DNA of 64,000 nucleotides from Chryseobacterium indologenes (GCA_001013295.1 LAZY01000031.1:1-64000); one strand, 5' to 3'; numbered from the stretch's first letter, positions 18,147 through 28,075 are shown. A program made the numbers and translations. The notes: generated by a model from the sequence alone, not told the origin.

Positions 18147-20102
18147 ATGGAAACAAAACTTTTTTACCTTTTAGTATTGGGAGCGCTTATTTTCGTGGTA
18201 TTGTATTTTAAAGATTATCTGTATTGGCCTAAAAAAATAAAAGTACTCAAAAATCCTGATAAAGAATACTACTATTATTTTACTCCCAGAAAACCTGTAA
18301 AATGGTTTGATTTTACCGGGCTTGTCAATAGCTTTAAAATGGTTTCTCTTTCTTCAGATATTCTTTCTATTATTGATAAAAGAGAAATGCAGACCGCATT
18401 AGGAAAAGATTCCGGTGAGGAATTGATCGAGAATGATTGTAACCGATCTGAGGATGAATTCTGGTTCGACTTCATTGCAGATACCGGAGACGGCTTTGAT
18501 GCGACTACCACTGTTTTTTATCATTTAACAAGAGATCTTTATACCTATTCTTTTAAAAATGAATTTGACAGAGATGCTGAAGCAGAAGTAGAAATCAAAC
18601 TGAAAAAAGGTTCCGTTTTGGTGGTAGGGGGAGATTTGGTCTATCCTGTAGGTTCAGAAATCAATTACAGAGACCGTTTCAAGGGGCCGTTGAGGTTGGT
18701 CGCGCCGGACAAGGGAGAAACATCCGGTCCTACACTCATTGCAACTCCGGGAAATCATGATTGGTATGATGGGTTGAGTGCTTTCTTCAGGCTGATGTGC
18801 CAGAAAAGTAAAATCGGAAATTACCGGACGGTGCAGAATAGAAGTTATTTCGCCTATTCACTGAGGAAAAATGTACATCTATTGGGGGTTGATAACCAGT
18901 TGCTGGGGGATATTGATATTCCTCAAATGTCTTTTTTTAAAGAATATGTTGAGAAAATATCGAGAAAAAATACCAGAAATCACATCATCATGCTTATCGC
19001 AGAACCTTACTGGTATCATTATGACATACAGGACAGGCATCAGAGAAGGCAGAGAATGGATAGCCTGGAGTATATTGTCTGGAATCTGAAAAAAGCAGTT
19101 AAAGATCTGGAAATAGACAGTGTGAAGTCTGAGATTATTTTTGACGTAGTGCTTACAGGAGATATTCATCATTATTCCCATTATAAACTGGATGAAAAAA
19201 CGCCCGGGTACAATCAGGAGATCAAACATTATATTACTTCCGGAGGTGGTGGAGCTTTTGGGCATATTACGGATTTTTTAGAAGATGAAATTGCGCTTCC
19301 AATTTTACAGAATTCAACCACTACATCACTCAAATATGAACTGAAAGGTATTTATCCATCTAAAAAGAAATCAAATATAAAAACACTCTGGAGCCTTATT
19401 TTCTTTATCATTAACTATGAATTCACTTTCTTGTTATTGGCTTTTTCATTAATCGTTACCTATATCTATTGCTGTTCAGATTCTATCTTGAAAGGACTGA
19501 TCTTATTTTTAATTCCTGCTCTGTTTTTGTTCATCATAACAAAGGTGACGAATACAGAATGTTCAACCAAAGAAAAATGGATTAGTATTATGCTGCGAGG
19601 AGTTTTGTTTTTATCTTCATTTGCTCTTCAATTATTTATAATGTGGAGATTTCCGATGGAGGCACCTTATTATTTCAGGGATAATTATCTTCCATACATT
19701 GATGTACAGGTCATCAAAGACTTTTTAAAAGTTCCGGAAGGATATAACTATTTTGTTTTTCAGTGGATCACTTCTGCAATCTTACAATCCATACTTTTTG
19801 GATGCTATATATTTTTAGGGTATCACTTGTTTAAACTGTATATTACTGAGATTTCATCAGGAAAAATCAATACAGGAAACAAAAACTTTCTGAAATTTAA
19901 AATAACCGACACTGAAATTGTCATCTATGTTGTGAAAATAAAAAGGAGCTACCCGTGGATGAAGCTATTAAAAAAGAAACAGGCCAGGGATATTCAGAAA
20001 GAGATGCTTGGAAAAGATCCCAAAAGATTTATAAGAGACCATTTCAAAACAGATCCGGACAAAAATGTAAAAATTATCGATAAAATAACCATACAATTAT
20101 AA
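18147..20102 (+). CDS. Membrane-bound calcineurin-like metallophosphoesterase
   Basis: A 651-residue protein with one N-terminal membrane helix (FYLLVLGALIFVVLYF), a phosphoesterase domain (about residues 100-390) and four more membrane segments around 410-590, then a basic soluble tail. The metal-ligand motifs are visible in order: FIADTGDGFD (motif I), VVGGDLVYPVGS (GD motif), ATPGNHDW (GNHD), LIAEPYWYHY (His region) and LTGDIHHYSHY (GDIHHxxH). ITSGGGGAFGH follows as in membrane-anchored family members. Motif I reads D-TGDG and not the usual D-x-H. The substrate is unknown; tight coupling to the preceding membrane protein suggests a joint envelope function. Confidence 0.85.
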   Translation: METKLFYLLVLGALIFVVLYFKDYLYWPKKIKVLKNPDKEYYYYFTPRKPVKWFDFTGLVNSFKMVSLSSDILSIIDKREMQTALGKDSGEELIENDCNRSEDEFWFDFIADTGDGFDATTTVFYHLTRDLYTYSFKNEFDRDAEAEVEIKLKKGSVLVVGGDLVYPVGSEINYRDRFKGPLRLVAPDKGETSGPTLIATPGNHDWYDGLSAFFRLMCQKSKIGNYRTVQNRSYFAYSLRKNVHLLGVDNQLLGDIDIPQMSFFKEYVEKISRKNTRNHIIMLIAEPYWYHYDIQDRHQRRQRMDSLEYIVWNLKKAVKDLEIDSVKSEIIFDVVLTGDIHHYSHYKLDEKTPGYNQEIKHYITSGGGGAFGHITDFLEDEIALPILQNSTTTSLKYELKGIYPSKKKSNIKTLWSLIFFIINYEFTFLLLAFSLIVTYIYCCSDSILKGLILFLIPALFLFIITKVTNTECSTKEKWISIMLRGVLFLSSFALQLFIMWRFPMEAPYYFRDNYLPYIDVQVIKDFLKVPEGYNYFVFQWITSAILQSILFGCYIFLGYHLFKLYITEISSGKINTGNKNFLKFKITDTEIVIYVVKIKRSYPWMKLLKKKQARDIQKEMLGKDPKRFIRDHFKTDPDKNVKIIDKITIQL

Positions 20103-20298
20103 TTCCGGTTTCAACCCAATATCATGCTGTAAAATGCAGTTTTCGGGATTTTAAAAAGTATAAAAGGAGATAAAAAAAATACCCGTTGATAGACCGTTTC
20201 AGCTCATAATTTCCGAAGGATAAAATGCTGAAGGCCTGAGTTTACAAAAGAATTTATCTATGATTGTGTTTACTTATTCTAAATAGGTAAAAAATCCG

Positions 20299-20306
20299 TA
20301 AATTTG
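20299..20306 (+). promoter_or_regulatory. -7 box (TAAATTTG)
   Basis: Exact TAnnTTTG match 18 bases before the ATG of the Mrp gene, in the 222-base gap after the phosphoesterase gene. The upstream -33 element is not clear. Confidence 0.5.
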
Positions 20307-20324
20307 TAAACAATTTATATTTAT

Positions 20325-21431
20325 ATGTTGACGAAAGAAAAGGTTCAAGATTTCCTTAAAGAAATAGAAGTAGACGATTTGGTGAATAATCTTCAGATTA
20401 TGGGTAATGATGTTTATATTGACATGACTGCTCATTCGCCTGCAATGCACGAAAAGAAAAAGCTGGAAGCTGCAATGAAACAGGCTTTTGCCAGTGAGTT
20501 TGGAGAAGATATTCATTTAAAACTTAAGATCGTTTCTCCGGAGCCTAGTGAAATTCAGCAAAGTCAGATCAAAGGAAAACAGATTCCCGGAATTCAAAAT
20601 ATTATCGCTATTGCTTCCGGTAAAGGAGGAGTAGGAAAGTCTACAGTTTCTGCAAATATGGCAGTAACGTTGGCAAAAATGGGCTTTAAAGTAGGATTAT
20701 TGGATGCCGATATTTACGGACCGTCTGTCCCTACAATGTTTGATACCGAGGGTCAAAAGCCGATCTCTGTAGAAGTGAACGGGAAGAACATGATGAAACC
20801 TGTAGAAAACTATGGTGTGAAAATGCTTTCAATAGGATATTTCTCAGGAGCAAACCAGGCTGTAGTATGGAGAGGGCCAATGGCTTCCAAAGCATTGAAC
20901 CAGATGATCAGAGATGCAGCATGGGGCGAATTGGATTTCTTATTGATCGACCTTCCGCCGGGAACAGGTGACATTCACTTATCTATCATCCAGGAAGTTC
21001 CGGTAACAGGAGCGGTGATCGTAAGTACCCCTCAGCACGTAGCCTTGGCAGACGTAAGAAAAGGGATTGCCATGTTCCAGATGGAAAGCATCAATATTCC
21101 GGTTCTTGGATTGATCGAAAATATGGCGTATTTTACACCGGAAGAACTTCCTGACAATAAATATTATATCTTTGGAAACCAGGGAGCTCAATATCTGGCA
21201 GAAGATCTTGGAATTCCGGTATTAGGAGAAATTCCTTTGATCCAGAGCATCAGAGAAGCTGGAGACGTAGGAAGACCGGCTGCACTGCAGGAAGGTTCTA
21301 AAATTGAAGAGATCTATACAGAAACTGCAAGAAAAATGGTAGAAAGCTTGGTGGAAAGAAATAAAAGCCTGCCTCCTACTGAAGCGGTAAAGATTTCCAC
21401 AATGGCCGGATGCTCACCAAAAGCAAAGTAA
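20325..21431 (+). CDS. Mrp/NBP35-family Fe-S cluster carrier ATPase
   Basis: A 368-residue Fe-S assembly ATPase (Mrp/ApbC). Residues 1-85 are the MIP18/DUF59-like domain; the P-loop domain follows with the deviant Walker A SGKGGVGKST near residues 98-107, VGLLDADIYGPSVPTMF, VVWRGPMASKALNQM, LLIDLPPGTGDIHL and STPQHVALADVRKG. The CxxC pair of many Mrp proteins is absent (IENMAYFTPEEL instead of a cysteine-bearing loop), as I recall is common in Bacteroidetes homologues. It is followed after 49 bases by a NifU-C protein, a second Fe-S factor, on the same strand. Confidence 0.92.
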   Translation: MLTKEKVQDFLKEIEVDDLVNNLQIMGNDVYIDMTAHSPAMHEKKKLEAAMKQAFASEFGEDIHLKLKIVSPEPSEIQQSQIKGKQIPGIQNIIAIASGKGGVGKSTVSANMAVTLAKMGFKVGLLDADIYGPSVPTMFDTEGQKPISVEVNGKNMMKPVENYGVKMLSIGYFSGANQAVVWRGPMASKALNQMIRDAAWGELDFLLIDLPPGTGDIHLSIIQEVPVTGAVIVSTPQHVALADVRKGIAMFQMESINIPVLGLIENMAYFTPEELPDNKYYIFGNQGAQYLAEDLGIPVLGEIPLIQSIREAGDVGRPAALQEGSKIEEIYTETARKMVESLVERNKSLPPTEAVKISTMAGCSPKAK

Positions 21432-21480
21432 TAATAATTTTCAATTAACATTTGAAAAAACCGAATTGAACTGAAAAAAT

Positions 21481-21729
21481 ATGGAAACAAACATAACGCA
21501 CGAAGATACAGTAACAAGAGTAATGGAAGCTCTGGAAAGCATCAGGCCGTTTTTGAATAAAGACGGAGGTGATATTGAGCTTATTGATGTGAAAGATAAC
21601 CAGGTTTTTGTAAAACTTTTGGGAAACTGTTCAGGATGCTCATTGAATTTTTCAACCCTGAAATTGGGCGTTGAAAATACAATCAAGCAACATGCACCGG
21701 AAATCGAAAAAGTAGTGAACGTAGAGTAA
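21481..21729 (+). CDS. NifU C-terminal domain protein (Fe-S scaffold)
   Basis: An 82-residue stand-alone NifU-C/Nfu domain. The motif GNCSGCSLNFSTLKLGVE contains the cluster-binding Cys50-x-x-Cys53, and PFLNKDGGDIELIDV is the family's N-terminal signature. It likely carries or transfers [4Fe-4S] clusters together with the Mrp ATPase encoded just upstream. A hairpin terminator follows. Confidence 0.92.
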   Translation: METNITHEDTVTRVMEALESIRPFLNKDGGDIELIDVKDNQVFVKLLGNCSGCSLNFSTLKLGVENTIKQHAPEIEKVVNVE

Positions 21730-21751
21730 AAGCTACTACTGAGATATTTTT

Positions 21752-21786
21752 TTAGACAGACTTTTTTATAAAGGTCTGTCTTTTTG
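21752..21786 (+). terminator. Terminator after the Fe-S gene pair
   Basis: AGACAGAC (21754-21761) pairs with GTCTGTCT (21774-21781), followed by a T-run. Confidence 0.8.
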
Positions 21787-21849
21787 TTTCAAAATCTTTA
21801 CCTCATCAGAAATATTGTTATCTGATCTGCTGCAAAAGATATAATGATG

Positions 21850-21890
21850 AGTAAAAAATAAACCTAACAGGGTATTGAGCCCTGTTAGGT
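21850..21890 (-). terminator. Terminator of the efflux operon
   Basis: ACCTAACAGGG and CCCTGTTAGGT form a perfect 11-bp stem around a 7-base loop; read on the minus strand it is followed by TTTATTTTTTAC. It lies 33 bases after the last gene of the leftward efflux operon. Confidence 0.8.
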
Positions 21891-21923
21891 CTTGATAATT
21901 AAAACAATATTAGAAAAATATAA

Positions 21924-22352
21924 CTATGAATTCTGAGCTAAAAACTTTTTATAATTCTCTTCATTTTCAAAATAAGCCACTTCCCCTTCATTACTGATCA
22001 TCACAATATAAGCACTGGCTTTATCTACTGTTTTACCTGTATAAGGATCTACAGCTTCTCTCACTTTTTTATCTTTTGGAATACGTTCTACACACATTTC
22101 ACAGCATCCATAATAAACCTTGCCATCATGGGGTACTTCTATTTGCTTTTTTCCCATATAGGCATTGTTGACCATGCAGACCATTTCATTCGGAACCTGG
22201 TCTCCTTTGGCATATTTTCCGGAAGATACAGGCTGCATCTTTTGAGCCATGGCAGGTTCCGAATTACTTTTTTTCGGTTTTTCATTGCTGCATGCAGATA
22301 AAGTAATGGCAATGCAGATTATAATGAACATGCTTTTGATTAATGTTGTCAT
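21924..22352 (-). CDS. TRASH-like metal-binding lipoprotein of the efflux operon
   Basis: A 142-residue lipoprotein (lipobox LSAC after a short signal). After a Lys/Pro/Met-rich linker (residues 25-55) comes a small domain with VCMVNNAYMGKKQIEV and GKVYYGCCEMCVERI, which resembles TRASH/YHS-type metal-sensing or metal-carrying domains through its Cys-x(n)-Cys-Cys-x-x-Cys and Met residues. It ends with AYIVMISNEGEVAYFENEENYKKFL, as in TRASH/NosL-like carriers. It is the last gene of the RND operon, 8 bases after the adaptor gene, which suggests it delivers or monitors a soft metal such as copper in the periplasm. The metal is inferred. Confidence 0.7.
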   Translation of the reverse strand: MTTLIKSMFIIICIAITLSACSNEKPKKSNSEPAMAQKMQPVSSGKYAKGDQVPNEMVCMVNNAYMGKKQIEVPHDGKVYYGCCEMCVERIPKDKKVREAVDPYTGKTVDKASAYIVMISNEGEVAYFENEENYKKFLAQNS

Positions 22353-22360
22353 TTTTTATA

Positions 22361-23440
22361 TTATTTAATTAAACTTCCTTCTACAATTTCCTCATTCCCT
22401 TTTTTGATGATCTGATCCCCTTCAGAAAGATCCCCAAAAACTTCAATGGTATCGTTCAGGATTCTTCCTTTTTTTACCGGGACAAATTTTGCTTTGCCAT
22501 TTTCTTTTCTGATGATATAAATTCCCATATTACTTTCTACCAGAGCAGATCTTGGGATAAAGAAGGTAGCTTCCTTATTTTGTAAAGGGATCATAGATTC
22601 TGCTACCATAAAAGGTTTTAGTTCTCTGGAATGGTTGATGAAATCAGCTTCTATTTTTTCCGAACGAAGTTTAAGATCCAAAGAACCTGACTTTCTGGAA
22701 ATCCTTGCTTTAAAACTTTTTTCAGGCAAGGCATTGACTTTAAATGAAATGGTATCTCCCACATTCAGGTAAGGAACACTGGCTTCCGGAACAGATAAGC
22801 TGAGGCGTAGTTTTGAGGTATTCTGGATGACCATCAGCGGAGTTCCTCCCATAGGACCTACATAAGCACCGGTATCTACGTTTCTCTCAGTAATTACCCC
22901 ACTGAAAGGGGCACGGATGACCAGATAACGATTGATGTCCTGAACTTCATGGTAAGCAGACTTTGCAGCATTGAGCTGAGCCTGATCAGAAAGCTTTCGG
23001 GCGGTAATCTGATCCAGAGCATCTCTGGCAATTGCCCCTTTAGTTTCGTTGGCTTTGTATACCCTTTCATAATTTGATTTGGTAGCCGCATAGATGGCTT
23101 CTTGTGCCTGCCATTTAGCTTTGGCATTGGCTGCCTGAGACTGAATTTCCGGTGCTTCAAGAACCATAAGAACCTGCCCGGCACTCACGTGTGAGCCAAT
23201 ATCCACGTTGATCTTCTTTACATAGCTCTGTACTTTGGCAAATAAAGCCGTTTCCTGATCCGGAACCAGTTCACCGGGAAGCTTAAGATCTACTTTTGGA
23301 TTACTTTTTTTGATGATTACGGTTTCCATAGCAGGCATCATCATAGGTGCTGCTTCTTTCTGAGGCGCTGTTTTTTCTTTACAGGAAGCGGGAATAATGA
23401 TAAGACTTAGAGCAAGGGCTGTATATACAATATGTTTCAT
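22361..23440 (-). CDS. RND efflux periplasmic adaptor (membrane fusion protein)
   Basis: A 359-residue lipoprotein-type adaptor (signal followed by ASCKEK). It shows the lipoyl/barrel-sandwich halves (VDIGSHVSAGQVLMVLEAPE and YLVIRAPFSGVITERNVDTGAYVG), a coiled-coil hairpin (residues 95-160) and a beta-barrel/membrane-proximal part. The N-terminus after Cys is Met-rich (PMMMPAME), as often seen in metal-efflux adaptors. It connects the inner-membrane pump encoded next to it with the TolC-like channel of the same operon. Confidence 0.9.
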   Translation of the reverse strand: MKHIVYTALALSLIIIPASCKEKTAPQKEAAPMMMPAMETVIIKKSNPKVDLKLPGELVPDQETALFAKVQSYVKKINVDIGSHVSAGQVLMVLEAPEIQSQAANAKAKWQAQEAIYAATKSNYERVYKANETKGAIARDALDQITARKLSDQAQLNAAKSAYHEVQDINRYLVIRAPFSGVITERNVDTGAYVGPMGGTPLMVIQNTSKLRLSLSVPEASVPYLNVGDTISFKVNALPEKSFKARISRKSGSLDLKLRSEKIEADFINHSRELKPFMVAESMIPLQNKEATFFIPRSALVESNMGIYIIRKENGKAKFVPVKKGRILNDTIEVFGDLSEGDQIIKKGNEEIVEGSLIK

Positions 23441-23452
23441 GGAATATAAAAA

Positions 23453-26400
23453 TTAGAGGTTGGGATTAGAATAATGAATACTTTCTTCATCTTCAGGGTC
23501 TAATGAAGGAGAAATAATGCTGGCACTGTTTTGCATCCATCCGAAAACAAGAGGAAGGATGATCAATACGGAGAATGTAGAAAAAATAAGTCCTCCGATC
23601 ACTGCCCGGCCCAATGGAGATACCTGGTCCCCGCCTTCTCCGAAGCCTATGGCCATAGGAAGCATTCCGGCTGCCATTGCCAGAGTGGTCATAATAATGG
23701 GGCGGATACGCAGTCTGGCGGCTTCAATAGCAGCATCCAATGCATTTCCTGTTGATTTTCTGATGGTCTCTGCATTGCTGATCAATAATACCGCATTGGC
23801 AATAGAAACCCCTACAGACATGATCAGTCCCATATACGATTGCAGATTTAAGGTAGAACCAGTGATCTTTAATAATGCCAAAGATCCTGCGATCACAAAC
23901 GGAACCGTTGTAAGAATAACCAGAGAGACCCTGAAAGATTGGAACGTAGCAGCAAGCATCAGAAAGATTACTGCCGCCGCAATCAATAATCCTGAAGAAA
24001 GACTGCTAAGGGTTTCGTCCAGTACAGGAGCCATTCCGGAAACCTCAATATTGATTCCCTTGGGAAGTTCACCCAATGACTCAATTGCTTTTTTTACATC
24101 TTTTGAAGCCTGTTCAAGGTCGGTTTTATGGATATTTGCGGTTACGGTAGTATATCCCATGGTTCCCAGGTTGTAGCTTTCTCCCAATTCTTTTGTAGGA
24201 GTAATAGTGGCAACATCTCCTAAAACAGGTCTGTCAGAATTTTTAGATAACGGAAGATTGGCCAGTTCCTCTTTAGAATTCAGGATGTTTTGCGGGGTCT
24301 GAACCTGTACATCATAGGCAATTCCCATCATTCCTCCTACCCAGAAGTTTTTATTGGTATATCGGGTAGAGGCCGTAGCTGTTACCAACGATTTTGCAAT
24401 ATCCTGAGTATCCAGTCCTAATTGAGCGGCCCGGGTTCTGTCTATATTGATCTGCAAGGCCGGGTAGTTCATCGACTGAGGAATTTGCTGATCACGCATA
24501 TATTCTATTTCTTTCAGCTTGGTGAGAAGCTTTTCAGCATACATACGGTTCATTTTTTTCATCATTCCGGAAATTCTTATTTCTACTGGGTTGTTGGCCC
24601 CTTGACTTAGAATTTTTTCTGTCAGCTCAATAGGTTCAAAAGAAATCTGAAGATCCGGCATTTTTTCTTTGTAATACTTTCGCAGCTCATCTTTGAACTC
24701 GTCAGAATTTCCGTTAAATTCTTTCAAGGCAACCTGCATCAAGGCCTCATGTGGTCCTGCATTGTACAGATAAATGGGACTTACTGCGAAGGTGGACGGG
24801 TGCTGTCCAATAAATACAGAAGAAATGGCAATGTTGTCTTTTCCTACCTTATGTTTCAGATGCTCCAGAAATTTTTTCACTTTGATCTCCGTAACTTCAA
24901 TCCGGGTTCCTTCAGCAGCTTTTATACGTACCTGAAACTGGCGTGAGTTGACGGAAGGAAGTACATCCTTTCCTGTGATCTGATACAATCCGGCTCCAAT
25001 GCATAGAATAGCTGCAAGACTTACACTCACGATTATTTTCCGACGTTTCATCAATGATGATAAAAATCCAGTAAAACGGTCACGGAATCTGGTAAACCAA
25101 TTGGGTTTATGATTTTCACAGGTTTTAGGATCATGCTTCATCATCCAGTTGGCCATCACCGGAACAAAGGTTTGGGACAGGATAAAAGAAACGATCATTG
25201 AGAAACCGATCGCCATAGCCAATGGCATAAATAATGATCCCGGAATCCCACTCATCATAAAGGCCGGAGCAAATACCGCCAGAATACAAAGCATGATCAG
25301 CAGTTTAGGAAAAGCAATTTCCTGACAGGCATCCCAGATTGCCTGCGCCCGGGTTTTACCCATTGCAAAATGCTGGTGTATATTTTCGATGGTTACCGTA
25401 CTTTCATCCACCAGGATTCCGATGGCTAAGGCAAGTCCTGATAAAGACATGATATTGATCGACTGCCCGAATAATTTCAGGAATAATACTCCGGAAATAA
25501 TAGATATGGGAATCGTCATGATGACAATCAGTGCAGCACGGCGGTCATTTAAAAATAACATCACCATCAATCCGGTAAGAAGAGCTCCAAGAATTCCCTC
25601 TATCACTAAACTTTTTAAAGCATTTGAAATATAAACTGACTGGTCAAATTCATAGGAGATTTTTACATCATCAGGCATATTTCGCTGGATCTTCGGTAAA
25701 GATTCTTTCAGTTTATTCACAACTTCCAGGGTAGACGCATTGCTGGCTTTGGCAATGTTGATGTAAACAGATCGCTTCCCGTCTATCAGAGCATATCCTG
25801 TGGCAATATCTGCTCCGTCTTTTACGGTGGCTACATCTCTGATATAAACATTATCTGTAGTTCCTTTAAAGAGAGGAATATCTCCCAGTTCTTCTATCCT
25901 TTTTACTGTATTGTTAGTAGGGGTAAGATAATTGGTTTCTCCAATGTATACATTTCCTGAAGGTGAAGTGATGTTGTTACGGCTTATGGCTTCTACAACC
26001 TGTTCCGGAGACAGATGATGGACACGGAGTTTCAGAGGATCCACATTGACCTCAATGGTACGGGGACTTCCTCCAAAGGGTGGTGCAGTGGTCAATCCGG
26101 GAATAGCAATTAAAAAAGGACGTGCATTGAAGTTGGCAATATCCTGAAGTTCATTATTGGTCTTGGTACTACTTCTGAAAACCAGCTGTCCTACAGGTTG
26201 TGAAGAAGAATCAAACCTGATAATAAACGGTGGCGGTGCTCCCGGAGGTAAAAAGACCTGTGAACGGGTAGAAAGGGCATTGATCTGTGCAATGGCTTCT
26301 CCCATATTGGTACCTTCATAGAAATTCACTTTCATCAGGGTCAGTCCCTGGGTATTTTTAGACTTGATACTTTTGATTCCGTTGGTAAATAAAAGCATAT

Positions 26401-26605
26401 TCACGTACATTTTCGTAAAATAGCCTTCCATCTGCTGGGGCGTATACCCATTGAAAGAATGAGCGACATAGACTACCGGAAGATTCATTTCCGGAAGAAT
26501 GTCTACTTTGACGTCCTTCGCTGCCTTGATTCCAAAGAACAGCAGACCCAATACCAATACCATTACCGATATTGGTCTGCGCAGTGCAAACTTTATAATA
26601 TTCAT
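23453..26605 (-). CDS. RND efflux pump, inner membrane subunit
   Basis: A 1050-residue AcrB/CusA-superfamily proton antiporter with 12 predicted membrane segments and two large periplasmic loops. It starts MNIIKFALRRPISVMVLVLG, typical of the family. The TM4 motif reads GLALAIGILVDESTVTIEN, where AcrB has the Asp-Asp proton relay; TM10 reads VGVSIANAVLLISN, lacking the AcrB relay Lys. The relay therefore differs from canonical HAE1 pumps and from CusA, leaving the substrate class open. The neighbouring TRASH-like lipoprotein and Cys/His-rich protein favour metal efflux. It lies 14 bases after the TolC-like gene. Confidence 0.9.
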   Translation of the reverse strand: MNIIKFALRRPISVMVLVLGLLFFGIKAAKDVKVDILPEMNLPVVYVAHSFNGYTPQQMEGYFTKMYVNMLLFTNGIKSIKSKNTQGLTLMKVNFYEGTNMGEAIAQINALSTRSQVFLPPGAPPPFIIRFDSSSQPVGQLVFRSSTKTNNELQDIANFNARPFLIAIPGLTTAPPFGGSPRTIEVNVDPLKLRVHHLSPEQVVEAISRNNITSPSGNVYIGETNYLTPTNNTVKRIEELGDIPLFKGTTDNVYIRDVATVKDGADIATGYALIDGKRSVYINIAKASNASTLEVVNKLKESLPKIQRNMPDDVKISYEFDQSVYISNALKSLVIEGILGALLTGLMVMLFLNDRRAALIVIMTIPISIISGVLFLKLFGQSINIMSLSGLALAIGILVDESTVTIENIHQHFAMGKTRAQAIWDACQEIAFPKLLIMLCILAVFAPAFMMSGIPGSLFMPLAMAIGFSMIVSFILSQTFVPVMANWMMKHDPKTCENHKPNWFTRFRDRFTGFLSSLMKRRKIIVSVSLAAILCIGAGLYQITGKDVLPSVNSRQFQVRIKAAEGTRIEVTEIKVKKFLEHLKHKVGKDNIAISSVFIGQHPSTFAVSPIYLYNAGPHEALMQVALKEFNGNSDEFKDELRKYYKEKMPDLQISFEPIELTEKILSQGANNPVEIRISGMMKKMNRMYAEKLLTKLKEIEYMRDQQIPQSMNYPALQINIDRTRAAQLGLDTQDIAKSLVTATASTRYTNKNFWVGGMMGIAYDVQVQTPQNILNSKEELANLPLSKNSDRPVLGDVATITPTKELGESYNLGTMGYTTVTANIHKTDLEQASKDVKKAIESLGELPKGINIEVSGMAPVLDETLSSLSSGLLIAAAVIFLMLAATFQSFRVSLVILTTVPFVIAGSLALLKITGSTLNLQSYMGLIMSVGVSIANAVLLISNAETIRKSTGNALDAAIEAARLRIRPIIMTTLAMAAGMLPMAIGFGEGGDQVSPLGRAVIGGLIFSTFSVLIILPLVFGWMQNSASIISPSLDPEDEESIHYSNPNL

Positions 26606-26619
26606 GTTTTAATTTTGGG

Positions 26620-28005
26620 TTAGTGGGTTATTGCTTTGGTGATCACTGAGATGTCGCCTTTTGATGCAGCGATAAGGATAACGGCCTGCCAGGAATTGTT
26701 CTGTGCAATTTCATAATTGATTTCAGCACGGTTCAGAAGGTACAGAGCCTGGGTAAAGTCTACAATAGTCGTCAATCCGTTCTCATACAATGCTTTTTGC
26801 TGATGAAAGACATCCATGGCAGCCTGCATCTGTATTTTAGATTCATCTACTTTTGCCAGGGCATTTTTGTACTTCGATTCAGAAAGGCTTTGCTGGTTGT
26901 TCAGTTCCTGTTGCAGTTGCTGATAATCAAAATCTAAGGCTTTTGTGATCAGTTTCTGTTCATTGACCTTAAAGCCGGTTCTGTAAAAATCAGTGAGATT
27001 CCAACTGATGTTGAGTCCAACGATATAATTCATTCTGTCAACGCCAACTCCCTTTAGATAAGACTGTGAAAAAGCAGCATTGTCCTGAACATAATTCCAG
27101 TCAAAACCGGAACCACGCCCCTGAAATACTCCAAAAAGAGAAACTGAAGGCAGCTTCAATGTATTTAAATGAATTTCCTGTTTTCTGCTTTTATTGATTT
27201 TTTGAGCAATAAAAATGGTGCTTGGATGATGGTCAACAGATGAGGTTTCCTGCACCAGAGAAGGTATATTTTTACTGAAATAATGATCAAGCTCATAATC
27301 TGTAAAGTTATCTGCCAGGAGATCTGCTAACTTTTTATTGTATTCCAGTACATGATCATTGGCATTGATCGTTGCTGTTTGTGCACCGGACATTTCAGCC
27401 TTTGCAAGGGAAGCATCTACTTCAGGAATTAATCCGCTTTCTGCTCTTGCCCGGGCAATGGTGTATATGACCTCGGAACGTTTATAATTTTCTTGCTGAA
27501 CATTTTCCAGACGCTGACTGACAAGAAGATTGAAATAAGCTGCCGCAGTTTTTATCTGGTGCTGAAAAATCTCCTGATTCAGATCGGCTTTCTGGACTTC
27601 CGTATCGGCAATATCTATACTTTCTCTGGACTTAAGCTTTCCGAAAGTATAGAGATTCCAGTTGATATTAGCAAGGTACAGGCTTCCAAATGCTGCATTC
27701 CAGTTTTGTTCTGCCAGAGGCATGGAGGTAGAAGCTACTCCTAATCCGCCCTGACTGTACATAGAACCATTCTGTGCATTGATGGTTCCGAAACTCTGCT
27801 GAGCCATTAAGGTAACTTCCGGAAGATAATAGGTCTTTTGATGCTGAAGCCTTTCCTGGGAGGCTTTGATATAGATTTCCTTTTTTTTGATGGACTGGTA
27901 GTTTTTTTCTGCTCTCAGTAATACGTCCTCTAAACTGGTCAGTTGAGCAAAGGACAGGGCAGGGCACCCCAGCCATAAGATGAGTGCTCTGAATGATAAA
28001 TTCAT
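26620..28005 (-). CDS. TolC-family outer membrane channel
   Basis: A 461-residue outer-membrane efflux channel. A signal peptide (ends LSFAQ) is followed by two long alpha-helical repeats (LEDVLLRAEKNYQSIKKKEIYIKASQERL; RAEINYEIAQNNSWQAVILIAASKGD) and the barrel segments with NWNLYTFGKLKSRESIDIADTEV. Length and pattern match the TolC/OEP family. It completes a tripartite export system with the two following genes. Confidence 0.9.
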   Translation of the reverse strand: MNLSFRALILWLGCPALSFAQLTSLEDVLLRAEKNYQSIKKKEIYIKASQERLQHQKTYYLPEVTLMAQQSFGTINAQNGSMYSQGGLGVASTSMPLAEQNWNAAFGSLYLANINWNLYTFGKLKSRESIDIADTEVQKADLNQEIFQHQIKTAAAYFNLLVSQRLENVQQENYKRSEVIYTIARARAESGLIPEVDASLAKAEMSGAQTATINANDHVLEYNKKLADLLADNFTDYELDHYFSKNIPSLVQETSSVDHHPSTIFIAQKINKSRKQEIHLNTLKLPSVSLFGVFQGRGSGFDWNYVQDNAAFSQSYLKGVGVDRMNYIVGLNISWNLTDFYRTGFKVNEQKLITKALDFDYQQLQQELNNQQSLSESKYKNALAKVDESKIQMQAAMDVFHQQKALYENGLTTIVDFTQALYLLNRAEINYEIAQNNSWQAVILIAASKGDISVITKAITH

Positions 28006-28075
28006 AGAATATATTTAGAATTAATATTGAAAAATAGGGGTCCCCAAAGGGATCATGATTTGATTCAACAGAATT

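Noticed and set aside
23517..24176. 219-codon frame antisense to the RND pump gene
   Set aside because: It is a shadow of the conserved pump gene; its sequence has no domain of its own.
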